A stretch of 64,000 bases of DNA from Coemansia sp. RSA 1804 (Eukaryota; Kickxellomycota; Kickxellomycetes; Kickxellales; Kickxellaceae). Location: positions 25,136 through 89,135 of the forward strand of contig JANBTH010000007.1 of assembly GCA_027578815.1 (NCBI GenBank), read 5' to 3'. Made by a program: the position numbers and the translations under genes. Under the pieces are notes generated by a model, which worked only from the letters and a program-made list of their open reading frames with translations, ran no database searches and had not been told where the DNA came from. Below are positions 50,349 through 61,971 of this stretch, in pieces. Position 1 is the first letter of the stretch; the number at the start of each line of letters is the position of its first letter.

Positions 50349-51572
50349 ATGAGCTCCAGCTTTGTCATTGCCTGCGTCGGCAAGCCGTCGGCTGGCAAAT
50401 CGTCGTTCCTCAACGCCGTGACTGATGCGTCGGCAAAGGTGGGGAACTTTCCATTCACAACAATTGAGCCCAACCAGGGGATTGCCTACTACCCGGTGGA
50501 CTGTCCCTGCCGAGCGGCCCATGCCGCAAAGGAGAGCTGCAAGCCGCGGTACGGGTGGTGCGCGGACGGACGGCGGTTCGTGCCAGTGCGGCTGCTTGAC
50601 GTGGCAGGGCTTGTGCCGGGAGCGTCGGAGGGCCGCGGCCTGGGCAACAAGTTCCTGGACGATCTGCGGCAGGCCGATGTGCTTATCCACGTTGTGGATG
50701 CGTCGGGGACCACCGACGACAACGGGCGCGAGACAAAGGGCTACGATCCGGTTGGCGACATCCAGTGGCTGCGCAAGGAGATCGAGGACTGGGTCTTTGG
50801 CAACATGGAGCGGCGCTGGGGCGGCATTGTGCGCCGCCACATCGCTGTCAAGGCGTCGATTGTAGACACTATGCACGCGCAGCTTGCTGGCTACGGCACC
50901 GTGCGTTCTATTGTGCAGCGCGCAGTCGACCAGCTCCATGCGCGGTTTGGATCCATGGATCTGGACAAGTGGGACATGGAGCGGGTGCGCGACTTTGTGC
51001 GCGTGTTTCTGGATGAGCGGTTCCCAACCGTCGTTGCGCTGAACAAGATCGATATGCCCGACGCCGACAAGAACATTGCCGCCATCGTCCGCCGGTACCG
51101 CGGTCCGGATCCGCGCGACGGAGTGCGTGCCGAGAACATTGTGCTGACGTCGGCGCTGAGCGAGTGTTTCCTGCGCAAGATGGCCAAGCAGAGGATCATC
51201 ACATACGCGCCCGGAGATGCCGAGTTTTCCACCGACGCGCCTGGCCTGCGCCCTGCCGACGAGCGCACGCAGCGCAGGCTGGACAACATCAGCGATCTGG
51301 TTCTGTTCCGCTACGGATCCACCGGCGTGCAGGATGTCATTGTGCGAGCCGTGGAGGTGCGCGGTTTCGTGCCGGTTTTCCCCGTAAAGTCGTTCAGCGT
51401 CTTTCCCGAGTGCATTCTTGTGCGTCCCGGCACCACCGTTCGCGAGTTTGCGCGCCGTCTGCACTCTGACATCGACCGCGCCTACGCCGGTGCCGAGACG
51501 GTTGGCGCCATCCAGCTGGCCGAGGACGATGCTATTGTAGCCGGCAAGAACAACATTATTCGCTTCATGTAA
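50349..51572 (+). CDS. YchF/Obg-type GTPase with TGS domain, YGR210C-like
   Basis: 407 residues. The G1 motif GKPSAGKS is at ~11-18, G3 is [10 protein letters not shown] from Asp84, and NKID follows at 232. The N-terminus [38 protein letters not shown] matches archaeal-type YchF relatives, a branch that in yeast is YGR210C and differs from OLA1. The C-terminal TGS-like domain (~330-407) has [11 protein letters not shown] and [19 protein letters not shown] end (here [16 protein letters not shown]). The role is unclear; related proteins act at ribosomes. It is followed by a 36-bp perfect palindrome in its 3' region. Confidence 0.85.
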   Translation: MSSSFVIACVGKPSAGKSSFLNAVTDASAKVGNFPFTTIEPNQGIAYYPVDCPCRAAHAAKESCKPRYGWCADGRRFVPVRLLDVAGLVPGASEGRGLGNKFLDDLRQADVLIHVVDASGTTDDNGRETKGYDPVGDIQWLRKEIEDWVFGNMERRWGGIVRRHIAVKASIVDTMHAQLAGYGTVRSIVQRAVDQLHARFGSMDLDKWDMERVRDFVRVFLDERFPTVVALNKIDMPDADKNIAAIVRRYRGPDPRDGVRAENIVLTSALSECFLRKMAKQRIITYAPGDAEFSTDAPGLRPADERTQRRLDNISDLVLFRYGSTGVQDVIVRAVEVRGFVPVFPVKSFSVFPECILVRPGTTVREFARRLHSDIDRAYAGAETVGAIQLAEDDAIVAGKNNIIRFM

Positions 51573-52807
51573 TTTGAAATACACAGAAACGAAGAGGAAA
51601 AATACGTTCCAGCTGATCGTGATCCTTTGCGCTTGATTGGCTGCCGGAATCAGAAGCCGCTTTTAATTAGCCGCCATCCTCCTTCCGGCACGTGCCGGAA
51701 GGAGGATGGTTGCTCTTTTCCCGGCTTCTGGTTGGCTGGAGCCCACAGGAGGGGGAAGGAAAGAAAAGAGCGAAGCGAAACGGCAAGCTGGGAAAGGGAA
51801 AAAAAAACAAAAAAATGGGGCGGGAAGGAAGAGGACGAAGGCGAGAGGAATAAAAGGGCCATCGTCCATCATGTAAAAAAAGACATAAAATGAAATAACG
51901 CGTTTAACTTTGCTTTTGCTTTACATATTGAAGAAGCACTTTTTGGCTTGCTTTGTCTTTCTTTTTGCTCTATAAAGCCGGTTTTTATTATATCCTCTTT
52001 TTAACTCCTTGCACCCCTTCCCTTTTATAGCGGTGTTGTTGGTATCTGAAGGGCCCTCAAGAAAAAGGAAGAATACTAGAGGTGCTTTTGCTAGTATTCG
52101 TAGTAGAAGGTAGTGAGTAAGAGTGAGTTGGTTACAACGGGCCCATCGTCCCGCTTTTGCTCTTTTTTACTATTTTTCTCTCTCCAAAGGTTCTTTATTT
52201 CTCATTTATATATACTCTTTTTTTGGCTTTCCTTTCTTGTTCTTGACTCTGCAATCTGTTTTGGCGCAAGGAAACGGCAATAAAAGGATAAAGGTATGTG
52301 TTAATTTCAAGGTGAAAAAATAGGTAGACTCTATTTTGTGTTAATATTCTTTTCCCTCTCCATTCACAAACCGGTTATTCTTCTTCTTCCAATTGCCGTG
52401 ATGTGTGGAAAGGCAAAGTGTGAAGAGTCTTGACGCCCATTTGGTTCTTTTCTCACCCCACTCTCGCGGTTCAACAACTAAACTAAATTAAACTAAACCC
52501 TCTCATGTCCTAATTACACATGATATAATGTTGTGTAGAGAGCAGACAGCGGACCGATATCCAAAATAGCACTTGTTCAACGAGGAGAGCTGCGAGCATC
52601 AACAACTGAAAGATACTAAAGAAGGCAACATCCGGCACTACATTTGCTGCCTCCTCTTTCTGTTTCTTCTTTTATTTGTTTTTCTTTTTCTTTTCATTCA
52701 TATCCTCCTGACTTTGCAAGTCAAAGGACTCCTCTACCTTTTGTCACCCGCTTGCTACTATCTTTCCTATTATTCATCGCTCTGTGAGGGCGGGACCAAA
52801 TGGTATA
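51573..52807. other. Intergenic region with a large palindrome, upstream of SNF5
   Basis: A palindrome at 51651-51730 in the GTPase 3' region is the only striking element. The rest is AT-rich with a pyrimidine-rich stretch near 52650-52780, the likely SNF5 leader. No gene is evident. Confidence 0.6.
51674..51709. repeat. 36-bp perfect palindrome centred on an E-box
   Basis: 18-bp perfect arms (CCATCCTCCTTCCGGCAC and complement) meeting at CACGTG, 51689-51694. Outside it, CAGAAGCCG (51651-51659) and CGGCTTCTG (51722-51730) form a further 9-bp stem with 14 and 12 unpaired bases between. Such a structure can be cruciform DNA, an RNA hairpin in the GTPase 3' UTR, or a binding site. The sequence starts ~100 bp after the GTPase stop codon. 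Confidence 0.9.
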
Positions 52808-54322
52808 ATGGATCCAAATTCACTTATGAACAACACAAGCACCGGCAACGGCGGACAAGCCTCGTCCTCGGGAGGAATGGGAGCAGGAGCTTCTGGCGGA
52901 AGCGGCGGTGATCTTGGACTGAGTCTGGGATTAGACGATATCTGGGGAATGAGCGATGCAACCAACTTGTTCTTCAACATGGATGCCTTCAGTTCTGCGC
53001 CGTCTTCGGCTATTGGGAACGGCGCAGCAGCCTCTAGCACAATGATGGGAGCAAGTGCCTTATCATCGGGCGCTGCAGCAGCACTTAATCCTCAGCAACA
53101 GCAACAGCAAATGCAAATGCAAGTGCAGCAGCAGAACCAACAGAACCAGGCGGCATCTGCGACTGGAATTGATCTATCGTCACTGGGTTTCGATATGGGC
53201 GGTTCTTCAATGGATCCGGAGGCATGGCGGATGTTGCTCCAGGGCGATCCGTCGATGGACGATCTGTTTGGAAGCAGCGGAAGCTTTGGCAGCGGTGTCG
53301 GTGCATCAGCTTCGTTGACTGGCAGTGGTATTGACACCGCGCACCGACTAGCCAACAACAACACTGCACCTGCGGCTACGCTTGTTCCAGCCGACCTTGA
53401 TGCGTTATCCAGGAATGTTTCGCAACAACAACAACCGCCGCCGCTGCCGCCCTTGCCTACGCAACTTTCTGCCGCCACCGCTGCAACTGCTGCCTCAACA
53501 GCAACAGCAACGGCGGCAGCAGGCACAAAGGCTTCGGCTACTGGGTCAGCAAAGAAGCCACGGCAGCCGAAATCCAAAAAGACCGCGGCAGCAAAGGGAG
53601 GAGAAAAGGGCGCGACATCCAAGGCTAAAGGCGGAGCTGGCTCGCGTAAGGGTGCGACTCCAAAACTAAAGTCACCTACTCCACAGCCATCCGCTTCAGG
53701 AACAGCAGCAGCAGCCAGCAACAGTACTATTCCTGGCGAGTCTCCTTCTTCCGATTCGATTCGGCGGATTAGGCCAAAGGCTGAGACCATAGGTGGTGGT
53801 GGCGGTGTTGTGCCATCGCCTACTCCTAGCACAAAGTCCGTCAGCGGTATCGTTAGCAGCTCGTCTATTATTGCTTCGTCTGCGCTACATGCTTCTCTGG
53901 CGAATACGGCATCGATGAACGCATCTATATCTCAACAACAACAGCACCAGCAGTTACAGCAGCAGCAGCACCAGCAGCACCAGCAGCATCAGGCGTTGTT
54001 TCTTCAGCAGCAGCAGCAACAGGCTCAGCAGCAACAGCAGCAGAATGCCTTGCAAAATATAGCTAATCTGCCTCCTAGCCAGCGTGCCCAGATTATTCAG
54101 CAACTTCAGGCTAACGGTGGTCAAGCGAACCACGCGCTATTGTTTGCCTTGCAGCAGCATCAACTGCAGCAACAACAGCAACAACAGCAATTGCAGCAGC
54201 AGCAGCAACAGGCTCAGCAGCAGCAGGCGGTTAGTAGCAGTGCGTTAGCTAGTCTTCAGGCGTCGGCGTTCATGAGTGGAGCTGGCGTTCAGCCTGGACT
54301 ACTCTCGCCACAACAACAGCAA

Positions 54323-54378
<56 letters not shown>

Positions 54379-56143
54379 GCAAATGCTGACGGCTAACAGA
54401 TTGTCAAGCGTACCGACTTCCAGCATTCCGCCGCCACAGCAATCGCTACCTCAATCGCAGTCTCAGTCGCAGCAGACTAGTGCATCGTCCACTCAAGCGA
54501 TAGGCGCAGCAGTGGGAACTCCCCTGCAACAGCCGCAGTCCCTGTCTCTCCCACAATCTGTTGATGGACAACAGCAGCCGCAGCAGCAACGGATGCTTAT
54601 GGCCAATGCTATTCCTACGCATTTGGAGCTGGCTGCTGAAGTTGAGCGACAGATGGCAATGTACCGTTCCCAGTTTGCGCCTGGCACCGATTTGTCTCAG
54701 ATTCAGCAAGTGGTTGAGCAGCAGACGATTGCAAAATACATGGCCATACAGCAGCAACAGCAACAGCAACAGGCTGGCGCGCCGGCAGCCGTTTCTCAGC
54801 CTCAGCAGATGCAGCAGCTCCAGCAGCAATTCCAGCAACAGCTCCAGCAGCCTACTTCGCAACAGCTGCATCAACAACAGCTACTCCAGCAACAGCAGCA
54901 ACAACAGGCGGCGGCGGCGGCTGCTGCTGCGGCTGCTGCGGCGGCAGCAGCTGTGAGACCTGGAATGCCTATGAATACAGGTGCCACCGCTGGTGCTGGA
55001 GGCGCTGGTATTCCAACCAATGTTGGTCAGCATCTGGCCCTGGTTTCGCTGTTGACAAAGCAGCACGTAGCGATTCTGCACAACAACCTGCGCTCGCAGC
55101 TGCCCCAGGTGTTTGGCCCATTATCGCCGGATCAGTTCAACCAGCTGCTCATTACTGGGCAGCTTGCGAATATTCCAGCTGTCAACAGTATTTTGTTACT
55201 GCTTGTACAAAGTATTCAACAGCAGCAGCAGGCGCAGCAGCAACATATGTTGATGACTGCCGCAGCAATGACGCCTGGAATTGGCGGCGTTCGACCGATT
55301 CATGCTAGCGTGGCAGCAATGCAGGGTCTCCAGCCAGGAATGTCGCCTCAGCAGCAACTCCAACAGTTGCAGATCCAGCAGCAGCAACAACAGCAACGGT
55401 CACTTCTGACATCCGGAGTGCGGCCACCGCCACTGGGCCCCGCAGTACAACAACAGCAGCAACTGGTTTCGCCTCCAGCAATGAGTGCAGGGCCGCAGCT
55501 GGTTCAGGGCATAACAAATACCAACAACCGAGCTGCAGGGACTACGCCGACGCCTACGCCGACATCTGGTGGCGGGAGCCAGCGCGGACTCAAACGCAAG
55601 AGCGTCAATAACTCGCCGGCACCGAATGCCCAACATTCGCAGCAGCCGTTGACGAAATCGCCGCGAGTGATGTCGCCTCCGTCTGGCAAGTCGCAGCTCA
55701 AGCGACCTGGCTCTGCGGTTAATAGCTCGCCACTTGCGCACACTGATGAGCAAACTGGTGCCAAGGTCAATGGAGGAGGAGCAGCAGCTGATAGTGGTAA
55801 TGTTGCGCAGCAGAAGAGTGGCGATACTGTTGCCACAGAGGCAGAGCCCAATGGTGTGTTGTCGGCATCGATGTCTGCTCCAGGGACTGGTACCCAGCAG
55901 CTGTCGTTGTCAAAGTCATTGTCGTTGTCATCGGCATCTTCGTCGTCTCCGCCAACAGCAGCTGCGCTTGCTTCCCAGCAACAGCAGCAGCCTTCGCCAG
56001 CACAGCTGCCGGCGTCGCAACAACTGCCGTCTTCTGCAGCAATGTTGTCAACTACACCCGTCGTATCTGGCACTGGACCGCTGGCAGCAGCAATGGCCAG
56101 CAGTATGTCTCAAGCACAGCGACAGCAAATCCTCATTGCTCAT

Positions 56144-56175
<32 letters not shown>

Positions 56176-56618
56176 GCAGCAGCAACAACAACAGCAGAAC
56201 GCGGTTGCCGGACAGCTGGGAGGACAGCAGACAAGCATCCAACAGCAGCAGCAACAGCAGCAGCATCAACAGGCACAGTTGATGTTGGCGCAGATGATTC
56301 CGAACTTTGGACAGCTGCCACTACAGTTGCAAACCAATCTGACCCACCTATTCATGCAACAACGCACGTTCCATATGCTTGTGCAGCATTGCCAGACAGC
56401 ACTCCAGACTCCCACGTTGAATCCACAGCAGCGCAGCGCGTATGTGATGCAGTTGGCGCAGATGCAGAACAATCTGGCGGCGGTGTCGCAGCAGTTTAAT
56501 ATACAGCTTACGCAGATCAAGCGTTTCCAGCTACAACCTCCGACTCAGCCCCAGCCGCAGACTTCTGGTGCAGCTCAGTTGGCAGTATCAGCTGCAACCA
56601 CCACCAATTCAGCAGCCG

Positions 56619-56658
<40 letters not shown>

Positions 56659-59629
56659 TAATAACAATAGCAACAATAGCAATGGACTCGGTTTTTTTCT
56701 TAAAGACGGCAACAGCGGCACCGGCGGTGGGGGCGGCGGAGCAGCTGTTGCCGTGAGTGGAGCAACAGCACCGCAGCCTCGGCCGCCAGAACCACAGGCG
56801 CAGCAGAAGCTTCAAACAGAGTTGCCGACAGGCAAGACAGAGAGCGGGGCAATTGCTCCAGCAGCCTCAGTTTCAGCGGCAGCGCAACAGAGCAATACTA
56901 CAACCACCACCAATAACGGCAACAGCGTATCGGCGGTAAATTTTCGTATGGCACCTCGGGCCCAGCAGCCAACAGTAGTCCCAGTTGACAAGGCTGACGA
57001 GGTGCTTAATCGCGAGCAGAAGGCTACCCTGGGCCGGTGGCTGGAGGATGTAGCGCGTATCGAGCGCTCCAACGACTTCCGAGTGCGCGAGACTGCGTTG
57101 TATCAGGAGCGCGAGTCGCGGTACCGTCGGATTCTGGATGACCAGCGCCAGCACAACGCTGCCTCCTTTGCGGTAATGCGGCAGGAGCGCCTCGCCGAGC
57201 GGCACCAGCTGGCTATGCGTCCGGCTGCAATGTGGGGATCCGGATACACTAGCGATCTGGGTAACGGGCGGCCAGCTCATCTTCATCAGCAGCAGCAGCA
57301 TCATAGTCTGGCGCGGACGGTTGTGCAGATAGTCGTTCCGGGACAGCGAGCCGTGCGTGCCGGACGGCAACCTACGCTGCGGTTTTCGCGCAAGCAGCTT
57401 AGGCGCCAGGCAGCGCAGCGCGAGGTGCTTGTTCCGATCCGACTGGAGATCGATGCCGACGGATACCGGTTGCGCGATGCGTTCACGTGGGATCTGAACA
57501 ATGAGCTGATTGAGCCGCGGTGGTTTGCGCAGGGACTGTGTCTGGATCTTGATCTGCCGCCTGAGGTGTTTGTGTCGGCGATCGCACAGTCGATCGAGGA
57601 TCAGCTGGAGGATTACCGCCAGTACGGACAGACTGCAGAGCCGTCAAGCGACTATCTGTTTGGAATGCTGGCAGACGCTGTGGAGCTTCAGCAGCAAGAG
57701 CAGGAGCTGAAGCCGCTGGTTGGCGACGGTGTTGACGAGGCAACAGCCAAGATGGCGCGCGTGGAGCTCCAGACGGAGAATGCCGAGGAAGATGGCCACG
57801 AGATTGAAGTGCTGGATATCCGCGACACCGCTGAGGCTGAAGCTGAGGCTGATGTTGAAGCTGAAGCTGAAGCGAGTGGCGTTAGAGATGCCGATAGTCT
57901 TCAAGCAGACATTTCCTCGGCGTCGGCGTGGAAGGACGATGAGCTGCGCATTGCGATCCGCATCGACATCGTCATCGGCCACATTGCGCTGCGCGACCAG
58001 CTGGAGTGGGACGTGGCGCCGCTGCTTCGGCCGTCGCTGACACGCGCGCTGGGCGACGAGATCCGCGATCGAGCGCGGCAAATCAAATCAAAATCAGCGG
58101 CACGGCTGGTCGACGACTGGGTGGACGGCGCGCTTCGTTCGCAGCCGGTGTCGCCGGAGCGCGTGGCGCGTGTCCTGTGTGCGGAGAAGGCGCTTGGCGG
58201 CGAGTTCGAGACGTCGATAGCTCACGCGATTCGCGAGCAGCTTCACGCCTTTGTCAAGTCGTTTCTGCTGGCCGGCTACGCCTACCGTCCACAGTCAGCA
58301 GCCGACTATCGTGCGCCAATAGTCGACGACCGCGATCTGGCGCGCTGCGTGCTGCCGCCAGTTGCGCGCGCGCGTCGCGATGTTGCAGCTACCAAGACGT
58401 TTGCGCCGGTCATCGTGCACCTCCACGGTGTCGATGCCGAGCGGCTGGAGAAGGACGCCGACCGCGAGTCGCGACGCAAACGGCGCCAGGGACGCGGCCG
58501 AGGCGGCGCAGGAGCTGGAGGCGGAATCGGCGGCACCGGCGCAATTGGCGCAGGCGGCATCGGCGGAGTTGGAGCCGGCGGAGGCGGAGGCCCTGCATCG
58601 GCCGGTCTTCTGCTTCCGCCCGACCGCGAAGTGCACCGCACGTGCCGCACGATGATTGCGCTGCCAAGTTGGTTCGAGGATGCGCTGCCGCCGGACACCG
58701 TCAGCTTTGTGTCGCAGCCCGGCGAGGGTGCGCACTTTCTCGACAGCTACGACATCCGCGCTACGCACGAGGCTGCTGCGCTGGCGCTTGGCGGCGGCAG
58801 CAGCGCTGACGGAGGCGGAGGCGGAGGAGGAGGAGCTTTCAGCGGCCCGAGCTTTTCGATCCCTGCGCCTTCTCACCCGCTTCAGCAGCAGTCCCTGCAT
58901 AATCAGCATAATCAGCATCATCATCCGCCATCGCTGGCGCTGGGAGGTGCTTCTGCTTCTGCTTTTACGGCTGCTGCTGCGTCTACCGCTGCTGCATCTA
59001 GCCAGCCTTCTACGCCCGTGACGCCGGCGCTGCCTGCCACGCCGCAGCAGCTGGCGCGCGAGCGGCTGCGCAACCCAACAGGGCGGCCACGCGGACGACC
59101 CTCGATTCTGGAGAAGTCGCTGCGCGATGCGTCGGCGCTTCGCAGCGTGCGGCTGGAGAAGCTGGGCCACCGCCGGTTCCGTGCCGGCGCCGTTCCCGGA
59201 CAGCTCACCGGAAGGCCGCTGGAGGAGCTGTGTGCGCGCTGGCGCTGCATGTGCTGTGGTCTGGCGCCCGATCGCACTCCGCTGATCCGCCGCGGCCCCG
59301 AGAGCATGCACAGCCTGTGCGATCGCTGTGGTGATGTCTACGCCGATTCGCGGCGATTCCGTGATATCCCCGTTGACGAGATCAACCGCAACGTCAAGCA
59401 TATCTGCGGCCCTCTGCCGCGTCCTACTAACGACGCTGATCTTCTTGATCCTGCGCGTCTGCTGGAATCGCTGCCGCCGTCGCCCTCTGCTGCTGAAAAG
59501 TCCCCTGGAGCTGGATCTGCTGAGTCCGACGAATCCGACCCAGCTCCTGCGCTTGCTGAGCACTCGCAGCCACAAGATCTCTTTCACTCTCCCGTCTCTG
59601 GCGTCGAAGGCGGCACTTCGTTTTCCTAG
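52808..59629 (+). CDS. SNF5: SNF5-family chromatin remodelling subunit with long polyQ region
   Basis: 2273 residues from the ATG at 52808; a GTG start eight codons earlier is not used. Residues ~1-1400 are Gln-, Ser- and Ala-rich with many CAG/CAA runs (24 Gln at 54310-54381). Then come the two SNF5 repeats: VLVPIRLEIDADGYRLRDAFTWDLN from ~1540 and RIAIRIDIVIGHIALRDQLEWDV from ~1714. The C-terminus has a GATA-like CxxC-x20-CxxC finger at 2147-2174. In yeast Snf5 (905 residues) the repeats contact the nucleosome acidic patch in SWI/SNF, while the polyQ tract senses pH. The SFH1/RSC branch is possible, but the long Gln-rich N-terminus fits SNF5. Confidence 0.9.
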
Positions 59630-59820
59630 CGCCTTTCTTTCTTTCTTCCTGCTCCATCGCTAAAGCAGCATCACAATCTTATTAGCAGCAGTAGTATAAT
59701 CATGTCACATGTTTTTCTTATAATATTATTTTCTCTCACAGTTCCTCCTCAGCTCAAAACAACCTCGTCTACACCCAATCTAAAAGTAAATGACTGATAT
59801 CCACTGCTAAAGAAGGAATC

Positions 59821-59823
59821 CTA

Positions 59824-59874
<51 letters not shown>

Positions 59875-60500
59875 CTTGGTCTTGTTGGCGTTCCACAGCT
59901 TCGCAAAGTACTCCGTCAGCCCAACGTCGGTTGTGTTGATTCGCCACGCGCCAAACATCGACAGTCCCGTCACCGCCACCAGCGCATACTTCAGCACGCG
60001 CGAGATCACCGGCCAGCGTCTGGCATCAAAGTAGTCAAGCAGCACCTGCTGGAATCCCATGTACGCATGCACCGGCAGCACAATCCCCATAAGCATGTCG
60101 TTGATTGGGTGTCCGCCGTATATGAATGCCGTTGCCAGCAGTGGCACGCTGATAATCGACACGGCGCGCTCGTTCATCCAGTGGTACGATCCCTTTATCC
60201 GGCTGGCTGCTGGCTGCGGCACCGTTTGCGGATTGGGAACCTCATCGCCAAACAGCCGAGGTGTCTGCGTGGCCCTGAACCTGCTTGCCGCCGCTATCAC
60301 CACACACAAATATAAATTCCGTTAATGTTGGCAAATTAGTTTAAAAAGGTCAGTGTCAAGTTACAAGAGATTCGATTATTCGCTGGCTTATTGTCATTGT
60401 CCTTACCGCTGTGGAATGTCATTGCCCCAACCGCGTTTCTGCGCACCAGAATGCCGCCAAGCGCACTGCGACGGGAAAGCTGCGTCAAAAAAGTAGACAT
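59821..60500 (-). CDS. SDH4: Succinate dehydrogenase membrane anchor subunit, spliced
   Basis: Two exons, 60500-60407 and 60293-59821, give 188 residues. The intron is 113 nt with GTAAGG at the start and GATAG at the end, in frame across both sides. Exon 1 supplies the import sequence MSTFLTQLSRRSALGGILVR. The mature part has SYHWMNERAVSIISVPLLA, membrane helices and DYFDARRWPVISRVLKY, the CybS/SDHD region with the heme-ligand His and quinone-site Tyr-type residues. It anchors complex II in the inner membrane. A run of 15 serines followed by Asp at the C-terminus, encoded by an AGC repeat, is not a family feature. Confidence 0.85.
60294..60406 (-). other. 113-nt intron of SDH4
   Basis: Donor GTAAGG after phase 1 base G, acceptor ending GATAG. 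ACTAAT-type sequence upstream of the acceptor could be the branch point. It joins the import-sequence exon to the mature subunit. Confidence 0.75.
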
Positions 60501-60854
60501 TGTATCTTTAATTCAGCCGCTTTTACTTTATAATAATAAAAAGAAGGCACAAAACATACGGAAAATAAAATAAAAAAGGTAAAAGGAAAATGTCCTTTTT
60601 TTCCTTCTTTCAACCTGTTCTCTTTGAACTGATTAACGAAAGCAAAACCAATGCTGTGCTCTGATTTGCTTCTCTGGTCTTATCTCTGCCACGTGATAAA
60701 TAATATCTTTGGGCCTCGCTGATCTGCGATGAAAAAAAAAAACGACGGTGTTGCTGTTTCTCTTCTTGCGAATCGGATTGCGCGTAGATAACATACCGCT
60801 ATTGCTCCGCAACAATAATAAAAAAGGCTACTATAGTCATTTATCTTTTGTCGT
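60501..60854. other. Intergenic, SDH4 and phosphate carrier
   Basis: Promoter of SDH4 and the 3' end of the phosphate carrier, both on the minus strand. AT-rich with no gene. Confidence 0.6.
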
Positions 60855-61757
60855 TCAAGCTTTTCCAGCCTTGCTTCCATCGCCTCCGGTGGTCGGAAGG
60901 CCTGTGCGCACCTTGAACGAGTCGTAAATAAGCCACTGCGCCGCTGTCAGCGTTCCAATCATGAATATGCGTGGACCGAGGCCCGTCCATATTCTTACCG
61001 GCCCAAGTTCTGTGATAATTCTGCCGATAAGCGCCATATTGCTTGCTCCACCTGCGGCTGCCTTGCTCATGTTATTTAGCTTTGAAACAACAGTGTCTGC
61101 CGGATGCGACACAATTGCACAGAGTATGCCTGCCATGTATCCAGCTGCAAACGTCACGCCAAGCTGCGCTCCCTTGGAGTACCGCTCCTTTGGCTTGCTA
61201 AGCGCGTGCGTGTAAATACCCTCTACAATATTTTCAAACGATGCAAACTTTACCATTGTATACGGGATCTGTCTGAACCACAACGGAACTATTCCGCGAT
61301 ACAGCCCACTGAATCCTGTTATAGTTGTCTCTGTAGCCGCCGTCTGTCTCTGCACTTTAATTGCTTCAAACGGACACAGCATTATGTCTGCTAAAAACTC
61401 TGCCGTTGCCGACGCTGCCAGATACAGTGATGTTTTATATCTGCGTGCATTTCCTGCTCCTGCCAGCTCTCCGTACTTGTACTTGAAAAGCTCGTAGAAT
61501 CCGTACTTTCCCATTCCCTGGAGCGAATAGCCAACGTATGTTGGAAGTCCTCCGACAAAGAGACCTCTCACTCCTTGCTCCCTGCCGACACGGTACAGTC
61601 CATCAACTATTCCCCTGTACGCCTTGTTGTTGACTTGCAACCTGCATTTCAGCATATCTATCGGCGTCATCATAAAGTGCGTGTTGCCACAGGCCAGGAT
61701 TCCACCGACTCCACAGTACACAAAGTACTTTTCCGAATTTATCTCGATTTTGGCCAT
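60855..61757 (-). CDS. Mitochondrial phosphate carrier
   Basis: 300 residues with three mitochondrial carrier repeats. The P-x-D/E-x-x-K-x-R/K motifs appear as PIDMLKCRLQV, PFEAIKVQRQT and PADTVVSKLN. Segments such as FMMTPIDMLKCRLQVN and GVRGLFVGGLPTYVGYSLQGMGKYGFYE are characteristic of SLC25A3/MIR1-PIC2 phosphate carriers. It imports phosphate with protons, or copper in the PIC2 branch, through the inner membrane. MIR1 and PIC2 cannot be separated from this sequence by eye. Single exon with no N-terminal import extension. Confidence 0.9.
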   Translation of the reverse strand: MAKIEINSEKYFVYCGVGGILACGNTHFMMTPIDMLKCRLQVNNKAYRGIVDGLYRVGREQGVRGLFVGGLPTYVGYSLQGMGKYGFYELFKYKYGELAGAGNARRYKTSLYLAASATAEFLADIMLCPFEAIKVQRQTAATETTITGFSGLYRGIVPLWFRQIPYTMVKFASFENIVEGIYTHALSKPKERYSKGAQLGVTFAAGYMAGILCAIVSHPADTVVSKLNNMSKAAAGGASNMALIGRIITELGPVRIWTGLGPRIFMIGTLTAAQWLIYDSFKVRTGLPTTGGDGSKAGKA

Positions 61758-61971
61758 ACTTTTTGTCGTAGTAAATATAATAGCATTAATAATGGTGAAA
61801 AGAAGCTAAAGGTCAACGAGTATCAATAAACTATTGCTTTTCTTTTCCAAACATCAATTAAACCTTCAGTCTAGACCGTATCTGTAATTCTGGACATTAT
61901 TTGCTATCGGCTGTACATAAAAATATAAAAAAATGTAAAGAAAGAGAACTAACAAAAATATATAAAGCCAT

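Noticed and set aside
58295..59587. 430-codon minus-strand frame in SNF5
   Set aside because: Shadow of the SNF5 C-terminal half, made of Arg/Ser/Gln; no domain.
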